NCBI GenBank assembly: GCA_964510525.1
Contig: CAZECE010000002.1
Span: 1 to 11,419 of the forward strand
Direction of reading: 5' to 3'
DNA: 11,419 nt
Source: CAZECE01 sp964510525
Lineage (GTDB): Bacteria > Pseudomonadota > Gammaproteobacteria > Pseudomonadales > JANQJO01
The notes beneath the pieces are model-generated. The model had not been told where the DNA came from and searched no databases. It saw only the letters and a program-made list of their open reading frames with translations. Both the position numbers and the translations under genes were made by a program. Shown here one piece after another: positions 1 through 6,623 of the stretch (the first letter of the stretch is position 1; every line of letters begins with the position of its first letter).

Positions 1-452
1 GCCACGGCTCTGATGCGCGCGGTGCCGTCGGCTATCCGAATCTCACCGACGATGCCTGGATGTGGGGCAACACGGAAACCGATCTGATGACATCGATCGG
101 CAATGGCCGTACTGCCGCCATGCCGCCGCAGGGATCGATCCTCGACGACGCAGCCGTGAATAACCTCGTGGCGCACGTCAAGAGCCTCAGCGGCCTGGGC
201 GAAGCCAACGAAGCGGGCGCGGCAGAATTCGCGATGCGCTGTGCCATGTGCCACACGCCAGCCGGCACCGGCAACAAGATCTTTGGCGCACCAAACCTGA
301 CCGACGATATCTGGCTGTACGGCAGCACCCCCGAGCAAATCAAACACTCATTTATTAAAGGACGTTCTGGAAACATGCCGGCGCATGAGGACATTTTATC
401 TGAAGAAAAAATCCGCTTATTGACAGCCTATGTGCTGTTTTTAGGTGAGTAA
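1..452 (+). CDS. ccoP: cbb3-type cytochrome c oxidase subunit III, C-terminal part (5' end outside window)
   Basis: CcoP is the membrane-anchored diheme cytochrome c subunit of cbb3 oxidase; it passes electrons from soluble cytochrome c to the CcoO/CcoN subunits in the periplasm. The reading frame is already open at base 3, where the first codon is His followed by GSDARG, as expected just after the CxxC of the first heme site; the cysteines lie upstream of the window. The presumed Met ligand of heme 1 is in MPPQ (Met codon 120-122). The second heme motif CAMCH is at 240-254 and its presumed Met ligand is in NMPAH (375-377). The repeated NLTDD-W-(W/Y)G pattern marks the two homologous cytochrome domains. 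The frame stops with TAA at 450-452. Codon use is GC-rich up to about 335 (about 77% GC at third positions by hand count) and drops to about 39% in the last 38 codons, which is odd within one gene. Family assignment is secure. Confidence 0.95.
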   Translation, partial: HGSDARGAVGYPNLTDDAWMWGNTETDLMTSIGNGRTAAMPPQGSILDDAAVNNLVAHVKSLSGLGEANEAGAAEFAMRCAMCHTPAGTGNKIFGAPNLTDDIWLYGSTPEQIKHSFIKGRSGNMPAHEDILSEEKIRLLTAYVLFLGE

Positions 453-503
453 TCTTAGCCAGAGCACAAGCTACTGGGACTGGCATTACAGGGTGGAGAC
501 ATC

Positions 504-797
504 ATGACACAACATCCAATCCAACTCATCGGAGCGATTCTGTGGCCTTCTTTTGTGTTAGCCGGTTGTGCAACCGCTGTTTTTTTCTCAACCTTCGATC
601 CACCACTGTTAGGAGAAATAGCGACCTTCCCTATGCCGCTCTCTCGAATCGCCGGCTACAGCTTGGGTTTTTTTGGTTTTTGGGCACTGTCGGCTGCCAG
701 CAGCATCAGCACGTTAATGCTGCTGGGCTTAATAACCTTGCCTACTGATAAACACTCGCCACTTGATAAACACTCGCAACTCGATAAACAACGGTAA
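504..797 (+). CDS. small membrane protein of unknown function in the cbb3 oxidase locus (97 aa)
   Basis: I do not recognise a characterised family. The protein has two hydrophobic stretches, about residues 8-28 and 47-78, joined by a short acidic/proline loop containing FDPP. That pattern suggests a two-pass inner-membrane protein. I have an unverified impression that small proteins of this look occur between ccoP and ccoG in other gammaproteobacteria. The tail (residues 81-97) is a short hexapeptide repeat, TDKHSP-LDKHSQ-LDKQR, rich in Lys, Asp and His. The start is supported by a TGGAG ribosome-binding sequence at 494-498, five bases before ATG 504. The gene begins 51 bases after ccoP and stops 6 bases before ccoG, so it is probably cotranscribed and translationally linked. 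A role in oxidase assembly or stability is inferred from position only. Confidence 0.75.
   Translation: MTQHPIQLIGAILWPSFVLAGCATAVFFSTFDPPLLGEIATFPMPLSRIAGYSLGFFGFWALSAASSISTLMLLGLITLPTDKHSPLDKHSQLDKQR
744..794 (+). repeat. three tandem 18-base coding repeats in the tail of the 97-aa membrane protein
   Basis: Copies are at 744-761, 762-779 and 780-794, the last shortened to 15 bases before the stop. The common core is GATAAACAC followed by TCG, encoding DKHS. Copies 1 and 2 differ at only a few bases. The repeat is in frame and forms the hydrophilic C-terminus of the gene product. This looks like a recent local duplication. Confidence 0.8.
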
Positions 798-803
798 AAT
801 CGT

Positions 804-2216
804 ATGAAATCGCCCATCAGTGTGACCGATATTACCGACCAAACGCTACTCTACCAAGCGCACGAAAAAATTTACCCGCGAGAAATCTCAGGTTATTTCC
901 AGCAACTCAGAGCTGCAACGATTGGAATCATCTTAACGATTTTTTATGGATTGGCTTGGGTCGACTGGAATGGCCATCAAGCGGTGCTATTCGACCTACC
1001 CAAACGCCAATTTCATATTTTTTCTCTCACATTTTGGCCACAGGACTTTTATTTACTGACCTGGCTACTGATCATCGGCGCGCTTTCGTTATTTTTAGCC
1101 ACCGCACTGGCCGGCCGAGTTTGGTGTGGCTATGCTTGCCCACAGACGGTATGGACAGAAATCTTTCTCTTTTTTGAACGCCTAACAGAAGGCCATTACC
1201 GACAACGTAAAACACTTGATCAAGCCCCTTGGGGGCCCAACAAAATTCTCCGCAAAATTAGCAAACAAGTGCTTTGGATTGGCTTTGCACTGCTAACAGG
1301 TTTTACGTTTGTCGGTTACTTCACCCCAATCAAAACCCTAGCCAACAACATCGCCAGCTTCAGTTTAAGCGGTTGGGAATGGTTTTGGTTACTGTTTTAT
1401 GGGTTCGCTACCTATGGCAACGCAGGATTTCTTAGAGAGCAAGTCTGCCAGTACCTTTGCCCTTATGCACGCTTTCAAAGCGCAATGCTGGATAAAGACA
1501 GTTTGGTGATTTCATACGACCAACAACGCGGCGAACCCAGACGAGGTAGGAAAGAAACAAACACAAACACCACCAACACAAAAACAGGCGACTGTATTAA
1601 CTGCAACATTTGTGTTCAAGTTTGCCCAACGGGCATCGATATTCGAGACGGCTTACAATACGAATGCATCGGTTGCGCTGCCTGCATCGATGCTTGTAAT
1701 CAGGTGATGCGAAAAATTGGCAAGCCATTGGGATTGATTCATTACCACTCGGAGAACCGAAGCCAAGATAGTTCATCTCACTCCTGGTTTTCTGCTCTCA
1801 TGAGACCAAGAATCCTTATCTATAGTGCATTATGGCTCCTACTGGTCACAGGGTTCGTTCTGTTTATCAACCAACGCCCACTCATCTCAGCTGAGATTTT
1901 AAAGGACCGAAACAGCCTCTATCAGGTCATCGGTTCCGATCACATTGACAACGTCTACCGTCTAAAGCTGATCAACAAAAGCCAAACCCTTAAGGACATC
2001 ACCATTACGCTGAAAAACACACCAGGCGCGCAATTGTTAGGTCCGAATCAAGCAACACAGGTCAACCCACACAGCATGCAAAACCTAGCGCTGCGCGTTC
2101 GCATGCCCTTATCAAATAACAGTGGCCCGATGTCGATTCATTTTGTGGTCTCATCCAAAAGTGAGCAACTTGAAATACCCAGTACATTTTGGTTTCCATT
2201 TAACGAACCACGTTAA
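804..2216 (+). CDS. ccoG: cbb3 oxidase accessory iron-sulfur protein CcoG (FixG/RdxA family)
   Basis: CcoG is a polytopic membrane protein with two ferredoxin-type [4Fe-4S] clusters needed for cbb3 oxidase biogenesis, thought to handle copper reduction or delivery. The 470-residue product has the family layout: membrane segments at about 37-56, 84-104, 155-175, 188-208 and 335-355. The conserved motifs RVWCGYACPQTVWTE (Cys108, Cys112) and EQVCQYLCPYARFQ (Cys215, Cys219) are present. Two ferredoxin motifs follow: C264-x2-C267-x2-C270-x3-C274-P and C288-x2-C291-x2-C294-x3-C298. A C-terminal immunoglobulin-like domain occupies about 360-470. All cluster cysteines are intact. The linker before the first cluster (about 250-261) is a low-complexity Thr/Asn stretch. 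ATG 804 lies 6 bases after the preceding stop with only a weak Shine-Dalgarno match, so translation is probably coupled. No FNR-type TTGAT-N4-ATCAA box was seen upstream within the window. Confidence 0.96.
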   Translation: MKSPISVTDITDQTLLYQAHEKIYPREISGYFQQLRAATIGIILTIFYGLAWVDWNGHQAVLFDLPKRQFHIFSLTFWPQDFYLLTWLLIIGALSLFLATALAGRVWCGYACPQTVWTEIFLFFERLTEGHYRQRKTLDQAPWGPNKILRKISKQVLWIGFALLTGFTFVGYFTPIKTLANNIASFSLSGWEWFWLLFYGFATYGNAGFLREQVCQYLCPYARFQSAMLDKDSLVISYDQQRGEPRRGRKETNTNTTNTKTGDCINCNICVQVCPTGIDIRDGLQYECIGCAACIDACNQVMRKIGKPLGLIHYHSENRSQDSSSHSWFSALMRPRILIYSALWLLLVTGFVLFINQRPLISAEILKDRNSLYQVIGSDHIDNVYRLKLINKSQTLKDITITLKNTPGAQLLGPNQATQVNPHSMQNLALRVRMPLSNNSGPMSIHFVVSSKSEQLEIPSTFWFPFNEPR

Positions 2217-2240
2217 CAACCCATCAGGAGGACGCTCGTC

Positions 2241-2438
2241 ATGTCTCAAAAACACTGCCCTTGGTACCAACAGTTCTGGCCCTGGTTTTTAATCATTTTG
2301 CCTGGCTCTGTTGTGTTGGCCAGCATCATCACAATTATCATTGCCAGCAGCCAACCAAAGGACACCATTGATATGGGCTACAAAAAAATGGGGCTCAGCA
2401 TAACGCATGAAAACCAACCCAAGGAAGCTAAACCCTAG
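2241..2438 (+). CDS. ccoH: short FixH/CcoH-family cbb3 oxidase assembly protein (65 aa)
   Basis: CcoH is a small membrane protein that associates with cbb3 oxidase subunits during assembly. The N-terminus CPWYQQFWPWFLIILPGSVV matches the family's diagnostic start, and residues about 14-36 form one membrane anchor. The following DMGYKKMGLSIT corresponds to the family's conserved YYKEGLAIN-like segment. The protein then ends at residue 65, whereas FixH proteins I know of are about 150-180 residues with a periplasmic domain that is absent here. The next gene starts after one base, so no remnant of that domain is left. It has the best ribosome-binding site in the operon, AGGAGGA at 2226-2232, 8 bases before ATG. 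A strong site and a clean stop suggest a functional short form rather than a decaying gene. Assignment rests on the N-terminal motif and on position between ccoG and ccoS. Confidence 0.82.
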   Translation: MSQKHCPWYQQFWPWFLIILPGSVVLASIITIIIASSQPKDTIDMGYKKMGLSITHENQPKEAKP

Positions 2439-2439
2439 C

Positions 2440-2622
2440 ATGGAAATTCTTTGGGTTTTGATTCCACTCAGCTGCCTCTTTTGGGTAATCGGTGTGCTCG
2501 CTTTTTTTTGGTGCGTCGACAACAAGCAACTGGATGATTTAGATCAAGCAGGAAAAATTGCCTTAGATCTGCAGGAACTAGATCTGCAGGAAAAAGACTC
2601 TCCGCAACGAGAAAGCACATGA
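2440..2622 (+). CDS. ccoS: cbb3-type oxidase maturation protein CcoS
   Basis: CcoS is a short single-pass membrane protein needed for insertion of cofactors into the CcoN subunit of cbb3 oxidase. The 60-residue product begins MEILWVLIPLS, has a membrane segment at about 3-26, then NKQLDDLDQAG, equivalent to the family's GQFDDL(D/E)-P signature. I chose ATG 2440, one base after the ccoH stop. An in-frame ATG at 2407 lies inside ccoH and would add residues not seen in the family. An AAGGAAG sequence at 2421-2427 could serve as a ribosome-binding site at 12 bases. The C-terminal tail contains a duplicated LDLQE pentapeptide (residues 42-51). The stop overlaps the next start by four bases (ATGA at 2619-2622), a sign of translational coupling. 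Confidence 0.92.
   Translation: MEILWVLIPLSCLFWVIGVLAFFWCVDNKQLDDLDQAGKIALDLQELDLQEKDSPQREST
2563..2592 (+). repeat. 15-base tandem duplication in the ccoS tail
   Basis: TTAGATCTGCAGGAA at 2563-2577 is followed directly by CTAGATCTGCAGGAA at 2578-2592, 14 of 15 bases identical. It encodes LDLQE-LDLQE in frame, so it lengthens the cytoplasmic tail without breaking the gene. It looks like a recent slippage duplication. Confidence 0.9.
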
Positions 2623-3284
2623 TTTATGTCACGGCACTTATTTCAGGTTTACTGGCCAGCTTCCATTGTTTTTTAATGTGTGGCGGCATCGCTCTGGCCA
2701 GCCCCAATGCCATCACAACCAATGTGATTCGCATTATGACCTATGCCTTATTAGGCGCCCTATTTTCTCTCCTAATAGACAGCCTGCCCATCAAACTCGA
2801 TGAAGTGCCGCACGCTCCAAGAGGGTTATTAGGCATCGGGTTATTGAGTCTGGCACTGCTGAGCATATTTCAAAAGAAAAATCGTTGTGGCCAACACTGC
2901 GCTATTAAAAATACTCAAAAACTCTACTGGCTCTGGGGCGCCCTGCCGTGCCCAATGGTGATGGCCATGCTGGTGGCCAGCCTCAGTTTAGACACCCCCA
3001 TGCACAGTGCGCTCTTCATGTTGGCGTTTGGCGTAGGCACTCTGCCGGCGTTACTGACCTTTAAGCTGTGCACGCAACGAGTAACCCGCCATTTTAAAAA
3101 ACTCCAACCCAGCTTGGCGACTAGTTTGATGATCGGCAGTGTGTGGTGTTTTGGGTCTGACCTGCTGCCCCACTCTGTGATGTCGCACGATCATCACCAT
3201 TCATCGCATTCGCAGCACTCACATCACTCGCATAATACATCCCCATCGCATCATCATAAATCACACGTAATGGATAATCATTGA
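2619..3284 (+). CDS. TauE/SafE-type (COG2836-like) membrane protein with histidine-rich tail, probable cbb3/copper accessory
   Basis: The 221-residue product has five or six hydrophobic segments (about 1-28, 36-55, 68-84, 102-123, 128-149 and 166-184). The N-terminal SGLLASFHCFLMCGGI is the typical signature of the 'sulfite exporter TauE/SafE' proteins that accompany ccoS in many cbb3 loci. A second conserved-looking site, GALPCPMVMA (Cys111), sits where relatives usually have LPCG. Family members at this locus are linked to copper or heavy-metal handling by context; the sulfite label is only a family name. The last 37 residues contain 15 histidines (from His185) interspersed with Ser, a likely soluble metal-binding tail. 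The start ATG overlaps the ccoS stop by four bases, and the stop (3282-3284) shares one base with the ccoI ATG. Family call is good; the transported substrate is unknown, with copper the favoured inference. Confidence 0.85.
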   Translation: MIYVTALISGLLASFHCFLMCGGIALASPNAITTNVIRIMTYALLGALFSLLIDSLPIKLDEVPHAPRGLLGIGLLSLALLSIFQKKNRCGQHCAIKNTQKLYWLWGALPCPMVMAMLVASLSLDTPMHSALFMLAFGVGTLPALLTFKLCTQRVTRHFKKLQPSLATSLMIGSVWCFGSDLLPHSVMSHDHHHSSHSQHSHHSHNTSPSHHHKSHVMDNH

Positions 3285-5425
3285 TGAGCGCACTGTATTC
3301 ATTTTATGTCCCCGAATTGCATTGCAGCAGTTGTGTTAAACGATTGAAAGCCGCCCTCGCAAGCGCTATTAGCCCCGAACACGTTGACTGCGATCCACTG
3401 AAACACCGAGTCAACATACAGATGCCCGCGGAATCCGAGCCACATGAAAACACCCTGAATAAACTGCAAAAACAACTCTCTGCCCATGGCTTTCACGCCT
3501 ACCCTCTTCAGCAACAAACCGAATTAGTCCGCCAACAAGGCCGTCAGTTTCTAAAACGCTTGTTTGTGGCCGGACTGGGCATGATGCAAAACGGTATTTT
3601 TGCCATCACCGTTTATCTACAAAACGACATGCCACTGCATTGGATTGAAACCTTTCACTGGTTCAGTTTGATGCTGACCACACCCGTACTTCTTTATGCA
3701 GGCAAACCCTTTTTTCTCAGTGCGCTTCAAGGCTTGCTCAACAAATGCCTCACGATGGAAGCGCCCATTTCGTTGGCACTGGTCATTGCGTATATCTACA
3801 GCTGCTGGGGACTGATGACTGGCATCGACACGCTGTATTTCGATTCCATTACGATGTTTTTGTTTTTCATCACTCTCGGACGTTTTATCGAGTGGCGCAC
3901 TCGTTATCATGCGGGTCAAGCCACAGACGCACTCTGGCAAGGCTTACCGAAAACCGCCTACCGAATCAGTGATGGCATGACTCTGCCGATTGACGAACTC
4001 AAGGTAGACGACCAAATTTTGATTAAAAGCGGGGAAACGCTGCCCGTGGATGGCCCCCTGATTGAAGGCCATACGTTAATGGACGAGTCCCTACTCACAG
4101 GAGAAGCCACCCCGCAGGAAAAACAAGTCGGCGATACTGTCTTTGCCGGCACTCTAAACTGCTTAAACCCCATTACCGTCACCGTCACTCACCGAGTCGA
4201 ATCCAGCGTGGTGGCCACTCTGCAAAGACGTTTATTGGAAGCTCAAGCGACCAAACCCAAGTTGGCTCTAATGGCGGATCGTATCGCCAGCGTTTTTATA
4301 ACAGCACTATTGCTGGTCTCGCTGGTTGTCGCAGGCATTTGGTGGTGGTTGGATCCTTCGCAAATCGTGCCCATTGTGGTATCTGTTTTGATCGTTACCT
4401 GCCCCTGCGCGCTGTCATTGGCTACTCCTACGGCGCTCTCGGCCGCGATGGGGTATTTGTCCAAAAAAGGCATTTTAGTCACCCAAGGCGATGCCTTAGA
4501 AAATCAGCATAAAATCACTGACATATTTTTCGATAAAACCGGCACCCTAACCCAAGGGGCCTTTCGTTTGCAAAGCACACGGGGGTTGGGAAAGACATCA
4601 GAAAAAGACTGCCTGCAACTCGCCTGTGCGTTGGAGCGCAGCTCCGAACACCCCTTGGCATTGGCTTTCACGCCTGTGGATCAACAAGAATTTCAGGCCA
4701 ACAAAATAGAAAACCACATCGGCATCGGCGTGTCGGGCACCATCGATGGCCAACGCTATTGGCTGGGCGCCCCCGAGCGACTGCGTGTACTGTTGCCTAA
4801 TCTGCCGTGTGACATGAGCGATGCCACCACCACCGAATATGAAACCCCGATCGTACTGACATCCGACACCGAACTGCTGGCCTATTTTCTGATTGCCGAC
4901 CCCATCAAACCCGAGGCCCAAAAAGTAATAGATACGCTGAACTCAAATTACACCACCACGCTCATCAGTGGCGATCATCCCTCGCCCACCAAAGCCGTTG
5001 CAAAAAAGTTAGGCATCAACCATGTTCAATCACGCTGTTTGCCAGAGGAGAAGCTAGACCACATCCAAACCCAACAAGCTCAAAACAAAGTGGTAATGAT
5101 GGTCGGCGACGGCCTTAATGATGGCCCCATCTTAGCTCAAGCCAACATCGGCGTGGCCATGGGATCCGGCACCACCCTCGCACAATCCACGGCCGATGTG
5201 ATCCTGATTAATAATTCATTAACGGGCCTGACGACCCTCTTTAAAATCGGCCAAAACACTCGGGCGATTATCCGACAAAACATGACCTGGGCCCTGCTAT
5301 ACAATGCCATCGCCATCCCTTTTGCTGCCGCCGGCTGGGTACCGGCCTGGTTGGCGGCCATTGGCATGTCGGTCAGTTCTTTGGTGGTGGTACTGAACAG
5401 CAGCCGTTTGCTCAAACAATCTTAA
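3284..5425 (+). CDS. ccoI: P1B-type copper-translocating ATPase CcoI/FixI for cbb3 oxidase assembly
   Basis: CcoI exports Cu(I) across the inner membrane to supply the CuB centre of the CcoN subunit. Numbering is from ATG 3284 (713 residues). An N-terminal heavy-metal-associated domain carries CSSC (Cys14, Cys17). Membrane helices run from about residue 90 and the actuator domain has TGE (272-274). The metal-site helix has CPC (373-375). The phosphorylation motif DKTGT starts at Asp417, the nucleotide-binding domain has SEHP (His456-Pro457), and the hinge motif is GDGLND (608-613). The last helices show YN (673-674) and MSVSS (695-699), as expected for the Cu(I) subclass. All key residues are intact. 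A TTG at 3281 is also in frame, but ATG 3284, overlapping the previous stop by one base, is preferred. It is the last gene of the cluster; no convincing terminator follows in 5426-5555. Confidence 0.95.
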   Translation: MSALYSFYVPELHCSSCVKRLKAALASAISPEHVDCDPLKHRVNIQMPAESEPHENTLNKLQKQLSAHGFHAYPLQQQTELVRQQGRQFLKRLFVAGLGMMQNGIFAITVYLQNDMPLHWIETFHWFSLMLTTPVLLYAGKPFFLSALQGLLNKCLTMEAPISLALVIAYIYSCWGLMTGIDTLYFDSITMFLFFITLGRFIEWRTRYHAGQATDALWQGLPKTAYRISDGMTLPIDELKVDDQILIKSGETLPVDGPLIEGHTLMDESLLTGEATPQEKQVGDTVFAGTLNCLNPITVTVTHRVESSVVATLQRRLLEAQATKPKLALMADRIASVFITALLLVSLVVAGIWWWLDPSQIVPIVVSVLIVTCPCALSLATPTALSAAMGYLSKKGILVTQGDALENQHKITDIFFDKTGTLTQGAFRLQSTRGLGKTSEKDCLQLACALERSSEHPLALAFTPVDQQEFQANKIENHIGIGVSGTIDGQRYWLGAPERLRVLLPNLPCDMSDATTTEYETPIVLTSDTELLAYFLIADPIKPEAQKVIDTLNSNYTTTLISGDHPSPTKAVAKKLGINHVQSRCLPEEKLDHIQTQQAQNKVVMMVGDGLNDGPILAQANIGVAMGSGTTLAQSTADVILINNSLTGLTTLFKIGQNTRAIIRQNMTWALLYNAIAIPFAAAGWVPAWLAAIGMSVSSLVVVLNSSRLLKQS

Positions 5426-5555
5426 TATCCACTCCAAATAACCACTTATTAGACAACAAGGCAGTCACAAGCCTATTAATGCCGATGATCCCTGCGTTAG
5501 AATAACAAAGAAATTAAACGAAGTTGAAAGTTTGGCAATTGGAAAACCAAGCATA

Positions 5556-6623
5556 ATGGCAAAAACAACCCCCATTCACTTGCAGCCAGACTATAAAGCG
5601 TGGATTAACGATCTCAAATTTCGATTTACATCAGCTCAGGTTAAGGCAGCTGTTTCTGTCAACGTGGTGCTGTTAGAGTTCTATTGGCAGCTTGGTGAAG
5701 ACATCCACAGTAAGCAAGCTGACAGCCATTGGGGAGATGGCCTACTGAAACAGTTAAGCCATGATTTGAAGTCTGAGTTCCCTGATATTAAAGGGTTTTC
5801 GAAGCGAAACCTCGAAGAGATCAGACGATGGTACCGCTTCTATGCAGTTGAACATTCAATTACGCAACAAGCTGTTGCGCAATTACAACAAATTCCATGG
5901 GGTCATAATCTAGTCATTATCAGAAAATCGAATAGCCTTGATGAAGCACTCTATTATGTGCAAATGACCCAAAATCATAGCTGGAGCCGTGCTGTCCTTG
6001 TTCATCAGATTGAATCGGACCTATGGCAGCGAGAAGGAAAAGCCATTACCAACTTTGCACAGGCTCTGCCTGCATCGCAATCGGATTTAGCTCAGCAAAC
6101 GCTGAAAGACCCCTATGTATTCGACTTCCTTTCTCTCACGAAGGATTACACTGAACGCGAGATTGAAATAGCTTTGGTCGAGCATATAACACAGTTTCTT
6201 TTAGAGCTGGGGGCTGGCTTTGCCTATATGGGGAGACAAGTTCCCTTACAGGTAAGTGATCAAGAGTTCTTTCTCGATTTGCTTTTTTATCACGTAAATC
6301 TGCAATGCTACGTTGTGATTGAACTTAAAACGACAAACTTTGCTCCTGAGCACGCAGGGAAGCTCAATTTCTATATCAAGGCCGTCGATGAACTGATGAA
6401 GAAGCCTACCGACAACCCCACCATAGGCTTGTTGTTATGCAAAGAAAAAGATCATGTCATCGCTGAATGGGCGTTGAGCGATATCAACAAACCCATAGGC
6501 GTTTCTGAATATGAGCTGACCAAACAGCTGCCAACAGAGCTCCAGTCTAAACTGCCAACTATCGAACAAATTGAAAGCGAACTGGATACCGACTTGATGC
6601 CCAGAAATAAGAATAGAGAATAA
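5556..6623 (+). CDS. DUF1016/YhcG-family PD-(D/E)XK nuclease-like protein
   Basis: The 355-residue product has the two-part architecture of the DUF1016 (YhcG) family. A helical N-terminal region (about 10-160) contains YWQLGEDI and GFSKRNLEEIRRWYRFY, and a C-terminal nuclease-fold domain (about 180-340) follows. The candidate catalytic residues are Asp241 in FFLDLLFYH, then Glu256 and Lys258 in VIELKT, a D...ExK arrangement. GKLNFYIKAVDE follows, as usual for the family. Such proteins are often found near restriction-modification or other mobile defence genes, and their biological role is poorly defined. Here the gene stands alone between the cbb3 cluster and map, with 130 non-coding bases before and 164 after, which suggests an accessory insertion. 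GC content sampled within it (about 45-47%) is slightly below map. The start ATG 5556 is preferred over an upstream in-frame TTG at 5532; a GGAAAA at 5541 is a modest ribosome-binding sequence. A TAGAAT at 5498-5503 could be a -10 element but lacks a good -35. Confidence 0.88.
   Translation: MAKTTPIHLQPDYKAWINDLKFRFTSAQVKAAVSVNVVLLEFYWQLGEDIHSKQADSHWGDGLLKQLSHDLKSEFPDIKGFSKRNLEEIRRWYRFYAVEHSITQQAVAQLQQIPWGHNLVIIRKSNSLDEALYYVQMTQNHSWSRAVLVHQIESDLWQREGKAITNFAQALPASQSDLAQQTLKDPYVFDFLSLTKDYTEREIEIALVEHITQFLLELGAGFAYMGRQVPLQVSDQEFFLDLLFYHVNLQCYVVIELKTTNFAPEHAGKLNFYIKAVDELMKKPTDNPTIGLLLCKEKDHVIAEWALSDINKPIGVSEYELTKQLPTELQSKLPTIEQIESELDTDLMPRNKNRE

Noticed and set aside
32..394. 120-codon minus-strand open frame opposite ccoP
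   Set aside because: It mirrors the ccoP codons in the high-GC segment, where stop codons are rare on the opposite strand; the product has no recognisable features and ccoP is certain on the + strand.
453..503. FNR/Anr-type binding site expected for an oxygen-controlled cbb3 cluster
   Set aside because: No TTGAT-N4-ATCAA-like palindrome is visible in this gap; control probably comes from the ccoN promoter upstream of the window.
2407..2442. Upstream in-frame ATG that would extend CcoS by 11 residues
   Set aside because: It lies inside ccoH, and the family N-terminus MEILWVLIPLS begins exactly at ATG 2440.
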